In this document: one piece after another, positions 20,511-32,402 of the stretch
Position numbering within the stretch: position 1 is the first letter of the stretch
Layout of the letters: each line of letters begins with the position of its first letter
Source: Heloderma charlesbogerti
Lineage: Eukaryota > Chordata > Lepidosauria > Squamata > Helodermatidae
Direction: 5' to 3'
Length of the DNA stretch: 64,000 nucleotides
NCBI GenBank assembly: GCA_026122225.1
Contig: JANEZZ010001904.1
Coordinates: forward strand, 558,001-622,000
Made by a program: the position numbers and the translations under genes
The notes under the pieces: model-generated
Told to the model about the DNA's origin: nothing
Databases searched by the model: none
Seen by the model: only the letters and a program-made list of their open reading frames with translations

Positions 20511-22850
20511 TATATCCTATGCATAAATAAAGTGCCCTTTTTTCAAAGCATATCATTTGCTAGCTGAAAGTGCCTTCTGTTGGCCTTTGATGGATGGATG
20601 GTGACTACCAGCTACTGAACTCACTTGGGTGCAAGCCTGAAGGAAATAGCTTGGCAGTTTCAATGTAGTAAGCAAAGAATTAACAAACCTGTCAATTATA
20701 GCTAGTGGACCAGAAGGAACCTGGGGTGGGTTCCAAGAACATGGTGTTGCTTCAAGGGACTCAACACTCAAACTATTTGCATGCTTCCTTCCCCTCCCCC
20801 ATGTAATTATGATGGAATTGATTCTTCATAAACCCCATAAATCTCCAGTATCTTTCAAGGAAATGACTCCTGCAAAATATCTGCCCCTGGAGTCCCCCAT
20901 TGTTTGTGGTTGTTCTCAAATGTAAAACAACAGTCCCTAGATCTGCTGGCCACTGGTTGTGCTTGAATAACAGGTGTGCAAGCAAGAATCCCAAATAAGT
21001 GGAATAGGTCCTTGCTCATTTAGCACAAAATGCTCATTCTTATTTCTCAAAGGTACATTATCTGTGGCATATGGAAATTTTGGATCCTGTCACACTCAGG
21101 ATATGTTTATGATATAATGGCAGTAAATTAGCAATTACTCCACAAAACCTTTTTGAGCTAGACATATCAGAGGCTTTTGTGCTACTACTTCCATAGCAAG
21201 CCCAAGAAATTAGTGGGATGGGGGGGGATTTATAGAAAGCAAACTAAACAGGAATCTGATGGTATTATTCAGTAATGATGCCTCCTTTTAGAAAGGCAAT
21301 TAACAGAGAAAAAATAAAAGGGGTGAAACAGAATGAGTGTTTACCAGTCCCACATGCACAAAGGTTATCTTGGAACAATAAGGAGACCACACTCCTTTTC
21401 AGTGAAGAAAAGAAAACAGTTTTACTCACAGATCTTCTTGCATATACAATGCAGGTACAGCGTAGAGTTTCAAAAGAGTTTGTTCAGTCCATTTTGTATT
21501 CCATTACACCAGCAGGAACGAGAGAGTAAACACATGTGTTCCCAGCAATAGTGGGTGGGGTGGGGGGGATGAAGGAAGGGGAGGACAAAAGGAAGAAATC
21601 ACAGGAAACCACATTGTAGGCTATACAGATCCTAAGGCTAACTATGGTCAAAATTCCTATGAACTAACTGCAACACTGCCCCTTTCCAGTAATTTGCAGA
21701 TGAGGTTGCAATATTCCACAAAGGATCATTAATTAGAGTTAACAAAGAGGTTTGGGACGACTGATACTCAAGATCAGGGGTGCCTGAAACTGAGAAAAAT
21801 GCAGTGTGGTCATGTGATTAGAAAGCTGATTACAATAATAATAGCATTTATAACAAGAAACACAAAGTCAAATTCCAGTTGTATATACAATCACTGAGCC
21901 ACAGGAAGCTGAATCCAAAATGAGTTAGTAACAGAAATAATCAAAGCAAATCAGTTCATGAAATGAATTTCATCACTCTGTGTGAAGTAGATTCGGTGTC
22001 CGTTTGTAAATGAATTCTTGCTATGTCCAACGGGTTCTAGTCTAGTAGGCATTTTAGGAAAAAAGTCATATTCATGAGAATACTAATGGGTAATGAATTG
22101 GTAGATCTTCTCATCCATAACAACAAAGGTTTCATGTAGCAGTCTTCTGATACCTGCTAAAATGGGCCTCCAGGGTTTAAAAGTCCAAAGGGATATTTTT
22201 TAAAAAATCTCAAAGGTACCTTCGCAAACGTATCCTCAATTTATGTAAGCTAAACGGGGATAGGATACCAGTCTTTACCTTTTGCACTAGTGGAGCTTGA
22301 AGATATGGTGCTGCAGGAGAACTACGAGTGTAGCTCCATGGTTGCACCCCCAGGACAACCATGATGTTGGGGCAACACCACCATTGCAAGGGCCAAAAAT
22401 GGACCACGTTAGGGTTTTGGTGCAGGAGGATCCCTTGTTATTTGATGACAATAGTCACAAACAAGTCATTGACTCTCTACTTCAGAGACCCAAATGATTC
22501 CAAATATATTTTCGTCACAAAGAGCCACACTGAAAATATATAATGAGCAGGAAGGCTGCTATTAATTTGCTTTATTTACTTCTTCGTAATTAATAGTAGT
22601 ATATCAAGTCACATAGATGGTAGATGCCAAATTACAACTCATGCATATGTTGAATACAAATATCTGTATTTGAACATTATTATCTAGCAAACCTTGGAAA
22701 CAGACATTATCCTTTGATTAAGTTCTTTAATTCACGTATCACAAAAGCTTGAAGGTATATGAATTTGAAGAGGAGGGGAGGTTATTTTCTTTGTGATTTA
22801 CTTCCTTGCTTTTAATTCTTTGGCAGTTTTCTCACCACATTTTTTCCATA
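20511..22850. other. Unassigned intergenic DNA
   Basis: No gene, transposon end or known repeat recognised. Short open frames lack motifs. Confidence 0.5.
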
Positions 22851-22965
22851 CTTAAGAACATCAGAAGATCCCTGCTGCACCAGACCAAAGCCTACATGGA
22901 CCCTTCCCACAATGGGCAACCAGATGCATATGGGAAACCCACAAGCAGGACATATTTACCACTGT
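22851..22965 (+). repeat. Dispersed squamate repeat (CR1-like), partial
   Basis: AAGAACATCAGAAGATCCC, ACCAGACCAAAGCCTACATG and AACCAGATGCATATGGGAAA match the order of a common reptile repeat. Relatives lie at about 45560-45690 (same orientation) and about 40536-40620 (opposite). Its class is uncertain. Confidence 0.5.
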
Positions 22966-23097
22966 GGAAGACAATACTTAATTTCTAAGATGAACAGTGC
23001 TTCATCTAACTGACTACATCTCTTCTGTTTTGAAGGTTCTTCCAGCAATGCTGGGTGTATATAAGTTGCTTGAAGTTACAGTGTGATGAGGGAAACA

Positions 23098-23129
<32 letters not shown>

Positions 23130-23178
23130 GTGGTGATGATGGTGATGATGATGATGGTGATGATGATGGTGATGCATT
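23098..23178. repeat. (GATGGT/GATGAT)n microsatellite
   Basis: An imperfect trinucleotide array of GATGAT and GATGGT units, about 75 bp. Confidence 0.9.
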
Positions 23179-24743
23179 TCCACATCTGAGTCCCAGCGAA
23201 GAAAACAGGTGCTGGTGCTAAGTCCTATTTGGGATGCACCTAATTTAAAAACTACATGAATTCAGTCAGATAGACGGCTATGTGTACTCTGCGCTATAAA
23301 TAATATAATATAACTTAAGTCTGCATTCAGGCCATACAAATTTTGTAGGTTATGTCTGATATGCAAATGACACAATGTGTGGAAACTCCCATTACATTAT
23401 CAGTCTTTTAATGAAAATTTCCCCAGTTTGTGCAAATTCCCCAATTTGCATTATTTATCCTGTATTTTTTGTTTTATTTATTCTGATTTTCTTAATTACA
23501 TGATGGGGCAGAAAGAAGTTCAGGGCATGCCAGCCCCACTGAAAATCTTATTCAGCCAACAGCCTGGGTTCCATTACTTCAGTAAACATTAACCACATAC
23601 TTTCAAGCATATCTTCTCAGCCATAAGGACTAAACATTCCTTATTTTAATGAAAATTGAGTTTCTTGGGAATTCTGTACCCAGTGCCACATTCTCCACTC
23701 CCACAGGACCACATTTTTAGTCATATGCATCTATCATGTTTCTGTGTGCCTTCTAGTCAAATAAGAGAGCTGTCCAGGGGTGTTCATCAGAGTCCCAGAA
23801 GTTCTTATAAGACTTCCTAGGAGCCTGGACATCCAGTAGTTCCTTGTACCTCCTTTTACCAACTTTCTGCTCACATCTATTGTCATCTTTTTCTATCCCC
23901 AAATCTAATGAGTAGCTGTTTAATGGCTATATGAAATATTGTGGATTTTCCTTTTGCAGCTAAAGCAATTAGAATTTGCTTCTATCTTTCCCCTCTGAAC
24001 TTTATCAGTTGTTCATCTGGTATAATAACAGCATTTGGATCAATAAAATTAAGGAATGTTATTAATTAGAAAGATGTGGGTGGTTGTGAAGAGAAAATAT
24101 GGAACTTCAAAGAGATGCAAGAAGTCACTGTTGCTTTAAGGATGGCATCTGAACCCTGGGCTCCTACAGAAAGTCTCCACTCTCCACAAAGATGTTCAAA
24201 AATGAATACTGCCATCTTCTGTGTGATCAACAGCATTGCAGCCCAACCCGATCAATGGATTAAAGATAGGGCTATGTGAAATATTATCCTGTTTTAATGT
24301 TCCAACTGAAAATAGTTATTTAAGTAGTGATATTGTAGAAATCTTTCCCCCGAAAATACTTTGTTTATGAGAATAACCCCCCCCCACTGTTCAGTGCCAT
24401 GCTTTTCCCTAGATGGTGCTATTGCACCACCATTTCCTCTTGTTACTGCTTCTATCTCCTTCCTGAATTAACCATGGGAGTGATCTCAGTCAAACAGAGG
24501 TAAGTTCAACAATAGGATGACATCACAGCAACAGGTGGCACATCATATTTTGGTCCACAATGCTGTCACTGAGGGCAAAGGAATTCATCTGAGTGTGAGG
24601 GCAATGCCTCTTGGATTAATCATGTGATGTCAGCACTGGAGCTGTGGAACCAGGAGCTGTGGTACAAAGCCCATTGTCAGTACTAAAGAATAAGTCAGCA
24701 CTAAAGATCAAACCAGGAGGTAGAACAGAGAAGCAATCCAGAA
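23179..24743. other. Unassigned intergenic DNA
   Basis: No gene or repeat recognised. Confidence 0.5.
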
Positions 24744-24751
24744 GTCAGGGC

Positions 24752-25155
24752 TAGGGATGTACGTATTGTGTAAATTCTGCTCTGTCTGTGTTTCGCGGAT
24801 TGTCAGGCGCCTTTTGTTATATCGTCTGCTCACAGACAGGTGCATTTTTTTTGCCATGTGGAAAAATATGCAAATAATTACATAAGAGGTTTCATAAGAA
24901 TTGACATGATTTACCTTAGTATGTAACATTTAGCATATTGTCCCATGTTCCGTTCCACTTTTCCTCAGCAGCAGAAACTTGTGTACTTGCCTATGAGTAA
25001 ATGTGTGTAAATTTTGGGACAGGTAAAAAATAATAATCCGAAAGTCCATGGACTCCATCCGGCCTGAGGGAGTCCCTCCACAGTGGATTGCACAGGTCAG
25101 ATTCTTAGAAATCTGAGCACATTTTAGTCCATCTCAAATTTCTCCAGCATCCCTA
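24752..25155. mobile_element. AT-rich TAGGGATG hAT-like MITE (404 bp)
   Basis: It begins TAGGGATGTACGTATTGTG and ends TTTCTCCAGCATCCCTA. TSDs GTCAGGGC (24744-24751) and GTCAGGAC (25156-25163) match at 7 of 8. It is collinear with 18467-18873. Confidence 0.9.
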
Positions 25156-25573
25156 GTCAGGACCAACAGACAACCCAGGAGGCAGAATCCAGGAGCAAGC
25201 CAGAAATCAGGACTGAAGACCTGGTTGGTTAAATGGGGCTCAACTGGAACAAGAAGCCTTCTTGTACTCCTTCCTGTCTAACCTGGGTGGGTGGGGTTAG
25301 TCCAGGATACTAAATTGCCTGTGCAGAGGCTGCAACATACAGTTCAGTGGCTCATCATATGGCTGGCTGCACATAAATTCAAAAGCTCCCAATTCAACCC
25401 CCACCCCACCTCCTGAGATATGGGTGACAATAGCCAATCAGGGATCACACACTGGGCTGGTTCACTGACACAACAACCTACTGTGGGTTAATTCCAGGTA
25501 TCCACAGGTGCCCAGTTTGCTGTAGGTTGTCATGTCGTGCAAACCCAGGTGGCAGGGGTTGTTTGAGGGTCAG

Positions 25574-26545
25574 TTGTTGTTGTTCAGTCGTTCAGTCATG
25601 TCTGACTCTTCGTGAACCCATGGACCATAGCACGCCAGGCCTTCCTGTCCTGCACTCTCTCCTGGAGCATGCTCAAGTCCATATTCATTGCATCAGTGAT
25701 GCTATCTAGCCATCTCATCCTCTGCTGTCCCCTTCTCCTTTTGCCCTCAGTCTTTTCCAGCATCAGGGTCTTTTCCAGGGAGTTTTCTCTTCACATTAGG
25801 TGGCCAAAATATTTGAGCTTCATTTTCAGTATCTGTCCTTCCAATGAGCACTCAGGGTTGATTTCCCTTAGGATGGACTGATTTGACCTCCTTGCAGTCC
25901 AGGGGACTCGTAAGAGTCTTCTCCAGCACCACAGTTGGAAAGCATCAATTCTTCGGCGCTCAGCCTTCCTTATAGTCCAGCTCTCACAGCCATACGTTAC
26001 TACTGGGAAAACCATAGCTTTGATTAGATGGACCTTTGTCGGCAAGGTGATGTCTCTGCTTCTTACTATGCTGTCTAGTTTTGTCATAGCTTTCCTCCCA
26101 AGGAGCAAGCATCTTTTAATTTCATGGCTACAGTCACCGTCTGCGGTGATCTTGGAGCCCAAGAAAATAAAATCTGTCACTGCTTCCATTTCTTCCCCTT
26201 CCATATGCCAGGAAGTGATGGGGCCAGATGCCATGATCTTCGTTTTTTTAATGTTGAGTTTCAAACCAGCTTTTGCACTCTCCTCTTTCACCCTCAACAA
26301 AAGGCTCTTTAGATCCTCTTCACTTTCTGCCATTAGGGTGGTATCATCTGCGTATCTGAGGTTGTTGAAAATTCTCCCGGCAATCTTAATTCCGACCTGT
26401 GATTCATCCAACCCGGCGTTTCTCATGATGTATTCTGCATATAAGTTAAATAAGCAGGGTGACAATATACAGCCTTGTCGTACTCCTTTCTCAATTTTGA
26501 ACCAATCGGTTGTTCCATGTGTGGTTCTTACTGTTGCTTCTTGAC
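25574..26545 (-). mobile_element. BovB (RTE-clade) LINE copy 3, 5'-truncated
   Basis: A minus-strand insertion of 972 bp holding the BovB 3' end, with 11-bp TSDs TTGAGGGTCAG at 25563-25573 and 26546-26556. Truncation at the 5' side is usual for LINEs. It begins just upstream of the RT catalytic region and ends with the tail reading AACAACAACAACTG on the minus strand. Confidence 0.92.
25791..26465 (-). pseudogene. BovB reverse transcriptase C-terminal fragment (copy 3)
   Basis: Open on the minus strand for about 224 codons. It contains MSPCLFNLYAEYIMRNAG, the RT catalytic LRYADDTTL, and the BovB C-terminal block ending in YFGHLM. It lacks the endonuclease, the RT fingers and motif A, so it cannot be functional. 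Apart from the truncation the frame is well preserved, implying a fairly recent insertion compared with copies 1 and 2. Confidence 0.92.
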
Positions 26546-26795
26546 TTGAGGGTCAGACAACCCTCAAATAAGCCTAAAACAAACCATGGGTTATTTGAGG
26601 GTTGTCTACCCTTCAAACAACCCCTGCTGCCTGGGTTTGCATGACACTACAACCCACAGTAAGCCTGGCACCTGTAGATGCCATGCAAAAATGGTGCCTC
26701 TATGGATGCCCAGAACAGTGCAACAGCCCTTGTGGGTAAATTAACCCATGGTGGGCTGTCATGTTGTGCAAACCGGGTCACGGAATGGGATGATG

Positions 26796-28084
26796 TCACT
26801 ACATTCATAGGCAATAGATTTAGCTATGTGATTATATCACTGTGGAGAAATGAAGTCATTGAGAGAGCAAGGAGGGTGATGAACAGATTGGGGGGGGGGC
26901 AAATGAGAAAAAAAAATCAACACTCCTGAAAAACTGTTCCAGAAAAATCTGTGTAAAATTTTTACACAGCCTTTCCTAAAGATGGGCTTGGATATGAAAT
27001 ATTAATTGAAAAGAAGTTCTTGCAAAATACAAGTTCCAAAGCTTCAAATAAAAGCTTAGAACTTTTAAAGAAGATGCTTCCAACAACAATAACAAAATGC
27101 ATTTAGAATCTCCCCTGTTAAGACAAAAAGATAGTGAAACAACAACAACAACAACACTTTATTTTAGCATGGGGAATGTTAGTATTTATTTTTTGCCAGG
27201 ATGGGAGAAAGGGTTTAAACCAAAACAGCTAAAATACATAAAACAATATTGTCTTTCATATTCAGACAGCTTTTCCTCTTTCTGTCTAATCATCCAGTAT
27301 CTCAGCTTCTTACAAAACACAGCAAGCTACTAAAAATATCTGCTGAAGGATCTGGATTCATTGCTGCTAATAAAGCTATATACCAAGCTGAGGCCCGAAG
27401 TGACCTCAGTTTTTTTGAGTGCCCTGTTAATATTTAACAAGCCTTTTGGAGTTATTTCATTAGGATCCACTTCAGTGAACTAAAATTCCACATCCTTACA
27501 GACTCCTTCATTAATTATGAATTCATCCTGGGAAACATGAGAATATAGGGTTATTTTTTTCTTCCCAAAGTAATTTGTACATGATTATAGGTCAGTGAGC
27601 ATAGACCACCAATATTCTGGAAATCTCAAGGCAATATTCTTCTTGATTTAGCATGAATAAATCAAATCACAGGTAGTTTGCCTTTCATATGCTAGGGAGA
27701 TGCAGTACTTTTACTTGATTTGGGATTTCTTTGCCCAGTTCCAGTATTGGCAGTGTAGCGAGTGTAATCATATATACACAGAGACAACAAGTTCCACAGT
27801 ATGTAGATAATACCATGCTGTTGCCATGTCCCATGTAATTAGTTGCCTTGTTCTACTTGAATTCTCTTTTGGATGAGACTTAAGTCCATATAGGCTAGGA
27901 AATCTCATTTTGACAAATGTTTGGAAAAGGTCTGGTGCAGATGTGACATTGCCTGATTATCTAATCATGCCCCTTGTGATATTCCCACCTGAGGTTCGAC
28001 CTCTCCTCAGCCTCCTCCTCCGAAACTGAGAACCAAACCCCTCAGGAACACCTGCTTTCACTTTGGGACAGCTGTACCTACTGT
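26796..28084. other. Unassigned intergenic DNA
   Basis: No gene recognised. A short hairpin CTGTGTAAAA / TTTTTACACAG lies near 26948. (CAA)n occurs near 27140. Confidence 0.5.
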
Positions 28085-28092
28085 CCCACAAA

Positions 28093-29302
28093 TAGGGATG
28101 GGCAGATTCCCTACCTAGGGATGTACGAAAGTCACTTACCTTTTCGCAGGTGTGATTCGCGGTGGGGGGGGGGAGGCCACCATTTGCATCCTGCCAGTCT
28201 GCTGTGATAGGCTACATAAGTATTTACGTAGCCTATCACAGCAAAGAGCAGGGACGCAAATGGCGGCCGCTACGCCATTTGCGCTGCTGCTCTTTCCGTG
28301 ATAGGCTACGTAAGTATTTATGTAGCCTGTCACAGTAAAGGCAGCTACGGAAATGGCATAGTGGCTGCCATTTGCATGGCTACCTTTACCGTGATAGGCT
28401 ACGTAAATACTTACGTAGCCTATCATGGAAAGAGCAGTGGCACAAATGGCATAGCGGCCGCCATTTGCGTCCCTGCTCTTTGCCGTGATAGGCTACGTAA
28501 ATACTTAGGTAGCCTATCACAGCAGCTTGGCAGGACACAAATAGCAGCCACAGCAGCTGGCTGAAAGACCAGCTGCCACCACTGCCGGTGGAGCCGCCGC
28601 CGCAGAGCCCCAGTTAAGTTTCATTCCAGGGGGATTCTGCGGGGTGGCGGAGGGTGGGAGGCCGTTCCACCATGGGTTTCAGGGGGCCAAATGCCAGGGC
28701 ATTCGGCCTCACTGAAATCCGTGGTGGAATTCTCCGCCATCCCTATCCCTATCTTCCGGTCCATGGGGAATCCACCTATGGGGGGGGAGGTGATCCGTTC
28801 CTCCCCCCAGAATCCTCAGGAGCCGGCTCCTCTCCGCAGTCATTCTACGATGCTGTATGCCGGCTCCATATCGCTGGCAAATGGTGATGAAATGGCGGCC
28901 ACCATTATCGTATTGCTGAGGAATGAATACAGCCACAAATGGCATAGCAGATGCCACTTGTGGCCATAATGCCCTTGGTTTAACCTAATTGCAGCCATAT
29001 TTAACCAATTAGGTTAAACTAAGGGCTTTACAGCTGCAGGTGGCAGCCGCTACACCATTCGCGGCTGTATTCATTCCTCAGCGAGACAGTAATGGCGGCC
29101 CCCATTACCATATTGGCATTTGCCAGCGATATGGAGCCAGTGTGCAGCTCCATGGAATCATCACAGAGAGGAGCTGGCTCCTGAGGATTCTGGAGGGAGG
29201 CGTAGGTAAGTCATCTGTTCTGCTGCGGACTCCGGAGGCCGGATTCTTTTGAATCCAGCCTCATTTGGGTCTGCACTGCAGCAGAATTCTCCGCCATCCC
29301 TA
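28093..29302. mobile_element. TAGGGATG hAT-like element with unusual core, split by another
   Basis: It begins TAGGGATGGGCAGATTCCC and ends TTCTCCGCCATCCCTA. The putative TSDs CCCACAAA (28085-28092) and CCCATAAG (29303-29310) match at 6 of 8. Only 23 bp of the left end precede the insertion at 28116-28745. Its core has different stems from the main family: GCCCTTGGTTTAACCTAATT at 28971-28990 pairs with AATTAGGTTAAACTAAGGGC at 29007-29026. TATTCATTCCTCAGC lies inverted to GCTGAGGAATGAATA further out. AGGTAAGT is at 29204-29211. Confidence 0.78.
28116..28745. mobile_element. TAGGGATG hAT-like MITE (630 bp), nested
   Basis: It begins TAGGGATGTACGAAAGTCAC and ends TTCTCCGCCATCCCTA, with TSDs TCCCTACC (28108-28115) and TCCCTATC (28746-28753), 7 of 8. 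ACTTACCT is at 28134-28141. The core has four GATAGGCTACGTAA-type hairpins (near 28204, 28299, 28391, 28484) separated by CAAATGGC-type stems. The left arm is shortened to about 55 bp. Confidence 0.9.
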
Positions 29303-29310
29303 CCCATAAG

Positions 29311-31465
29311 CTTCATCCCTTTCACCCTCTCTGAGTTCCAGAGAAATTCAATATGCTCAATTGGTTCTCTCAACCCACTACAGGAGAAGTAGGCAGGAAA
29401 GAGATATAATAACGTAGCATAAAATCAAACAACATGTGGGAATTTGGATTTTAAAAAACAAAAAACAAATACAAATTTATTTAACACAAGAAGAGTTATA
29501 TGTTATTATTATTCATTAATAGTTGGTCCTAACTTCCCTGCCTACTCTACCCTTTTTAAAATCTTATATGCAAACCCCACTAACTAGATGTTACTTCCAC
29601 AATTCCTAAGGCCCTGTCTGACTAACCGTCAGCTCATTCCTTATATAATTTCAGAATCCTCACACATGCAGAAGCCCCTCCCACATTTCCTTCACTCTCT
29701 GACACATTGTTAACCCTATCTTACCTGGGTTAAATCTAACAATGAAAACACATACCTTAATATAATGTGCATATGTTACACCCCGCCCCCCTTCCTTGCT
29801 TTTCTTCTGAGCATTTCCCTCCCTTTCAGTTTTGGAGTAAACCCTAGCAAACATGACTGCACCAGCATTTTCGCTAATCATAGTTACCCTTAAGCCATAG
29901 CTTGCAGCCATCATTAGAAGCTAGTTTGCAAAATATAGTTCAGGCTAACTGTTAACGGTGCAGAGATGCTGATGGCTGTGAGATGGACCGGTGTTATCTC
30001 GGCCTCTTCCACCTTTATGTTTAAAAATATTTGTTTAAAAGTGCATTGACAGAAACCTCTTTTCAACAGGATGTGTTTGGGGAGTACATACTTATTTAGC
30101 AAAACACAGAAGGGGCTCAAATGTATCTGTGTGTACCACGAACAGTCCAGAAGAAACACCACAGGTCATCAAAGGGCCACCTACTGCTCTTAAGTGCATT
30201 CAGATTCTCTCCTGATAGCATATCATCAGCAGATGCTAAGAAGTCTAATAAGAAATGCAGGATTACTGTAAGGCATGCCTGTACTCGATTTTAATCATTC
30301 CTGGTACATTGACAAAATATAACAGTTTGCAGCACCTGTGATACTGTTGCTGTTCTTCTTTGCTGTTTTCTTAGAAATGAGATGTTGCATTCCCAGAGGT
30401 GTTGTGTAGACATACTCTTAAGGATTAAAGCTATAAACAGAGCCCATATCAAAATTCTGACAATGAGAACTAGTCTCACTTCATATTGTTTAGTCATCTC
30501 ATTGAGCTGTGCAATTTTATGTAAGCCTGCAAGCATGTTTATTTCATAACTTGGCAATATCATTGGGGGTTTATAAGAGGTTCTACAAATGCTACATAGC
30601 TGAATCAGTCCATTTGCCACATATTGACACAAATTCTTCTGCCTTAATATCTGCTTGCAAAAGAAAATAGAATGATTTCATGCCCCCCACCCCACCCCTT
30701 TCTCAATACCTTTAAAAAAGATGTATACTTCAGTCAGGGCTCTCAATGCTTTTCCTTTCAGTCTGAAAAATGAGACAGCGGCTTTAGTTTTTCCAAGTAT
30801 GATGTTTTTCCAAGTATAACTATGCCAAAGGTAGCCTACCAGCTATATATGGTGGCCCACAGGAGCTTTGAAGAACATCCTGTTTTGGTTACCAACCTGG
30901 GGCTGTAAATTAGGGGGGAGTTGTTTAGTGCAGGCTGCAGCACCCCATAACTCCACTACCATCTCTCAGTAGTTCGAGAAGCAGGTGGGAATTCCCCTTA
31001 CCATCTATTGCCATGCTGTAGCCATCAGGGACTTTGCCTAGCAAACCACTTCAGCACTGGCTACTGCTGGCCAATGCTGGTTTGGGTAGTGTGTGTGTAC
31101 ATTCATATAACATCTGATCTGTCATCTATCTATCTGTCTATCTAGATATACCTACATACACACATGCAGCATTTCCCAGCCCTTAAGAGGACTGCTACTG
31201 TTCAGAGCTTTAGCCTGCCTGGAACAGGATGCTAATCAGAGGCCCTCACTGGGTCATTTTGGTTTTCTTTTGTCTTCTAATTTACAAGCATATTTCTGCA
31301 AACCTCCCTCAGGAGTCCCGTGAGTAGAAAACCTACTACCTTCTTTTTGTGTGTCCCTGTTTCTCTTCCAAATGGACTGGAACTGTACCATGCAGGTCTG
31401 GTATTAGACAGAATGGTGAGGGGGGGGTGTGCTGATGATGACAGCGACAGTGATCATATATGACT
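29311..31465. other. Unassigned intergenic DNA
   Basis: No gene or transposon recognised. (TATC)n occurs near 31120-31145. Confidence 0.5.
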
Positions 31466-31468
31466 TTT

Positions 31469-31604
31469 AGGGTGCAATCCTATGCAAGTTTAGACAGAAA
31501 AAAAGCCTACAACTCCCAGCATGCCCCAGTCAGCATAGCTGACTGGGGCATTCTGGGAGTTGTAGGCTTTTTTTCTGTCTAAACTTGCATAGGATTGCAC
31601 CCCT
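31469..31604. mobile_element. Near-perfect palindromic MITE (about 136 bp)
   Basis: GGGTGCAATCCTATGCAAGT is mirrored by ACTTGCATAGGATTGCACCC. The inversion continues through TTAGACAGAAAAAAAGCC and ACTCCCAGCATGCCCCAGTC to a loop around GCATAGCTG. Only a few mismatches are visible, so it is either young or homogenised. A half copy lies at about 19411-19495. Confidence 0.85.
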
Positions 31605-32394
31605 AGTCTCCTAAAATTCTACAAAAACAGGCTTGTGGAACCCATAAACAAAATGCAGTCTGTCCTGTCCATGCTGGCCGGGTGCCATGGCCTGGAATAT
31701 TATCAAACCAGGAATTTTATCAAGGCTGAATTGCATTCAGCTGGGTGATTTTCAAGCAATGCAGGCCTATTCTTCTCTAGAGTCAGAGATGCTAATTTAA
31801 TATAGACTTAATCTTGATGCTTAGCATAACAAGTTAAAGGTGTCCCCAACTGGAGCCTCATCAGCTATGTGGGTGTGTTTAGCTGACTAGACATGGAACA
31901 GTTGTGTCCACAGGGGATAGTAGAATGATACAATTTGACACCACCATGTAAAAAGTTCCCTTGGGGCTCTATATTGGCTTCAGTACATGTTCAGTTGACC
32001 CTGGTACTATAGTTTTAAATGAATACATGTAAAAATGCCCAATATTTTCTAGTTTGCCTAGGAGTCTCTTGAGATTATGACATTGCCACAAAATAGCATT
32101 CTTCCTCACATATACTGAGAGAGCATTTTCACGATGAGAATGAAAGAGGAACCTGAAAAAACCTGTGGGACTGCTGTAGAACAAGTGAAGAAGATAATGC
32201 CTGCCATTTGAGGAAGAGGCACAAGGCATGTGCAGGATGAGAAAGAAACTCTGGAGGAAGGAGGAGTAAAAGCTAAAGCTAGAACATCTGTGCACCTGAA
32301 TGAGTGAGCTCCATTCCAAAGATACAAGGGAAATGTAATCTTCTGAGAAGTAATCATGGTTTTCCTGTGGCACATTTTAGTGATGCATATAACT
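31605..32394. other. Unassigned intergenic DNA
   Basis: No gene or repeat recognised. Two overlapping minus-strand frames at about 31969-32375 have no motif support. Confidence 0.45.
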
Positions 32395-32402
32395 GTTTAA
32401 AA

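Larger units (their letters stand above)
25440..26795. mobile_element. Palindromic MITE split by a BovB copy
   Basis: Left-arm sequence (25455-25573) recurs inverted at 26557-26790. Examples are CAAACCCAGGTGGCAGGGG against CCCCTGCTGCCTGGGTTTG, and GTGGGTTAATTCC against TAAATTAACCCATGG. A further internal inversion is TTGAGGGTCAGACAACCCTC. The ends and TSD of this element are not resolved. The BovB fragment inserted at 25574-26545. Confidence 0.65.

Noticed and set aside
20167..20556. 129-codon frame with repeated Y/V/C/T-H residues
   Set aside because: It is translation of the (CA)n/(TG)n microsatellite at 20389-20510.
28204..28520. Regularly spaced palindromes resembling a CRISPR array
   Set aside because: The repeats are hairpins with differing loops and outer stems inside a TSD-flanked transposon. 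The spacers are themselves palindromic, and the genome is vertebrate.
31969..32375. Two overlapping minus-strand frames as a gene
   Set aside because: The leucine/serine-rich composition is typical of chance frames. There is no motif, splice context or second copy.
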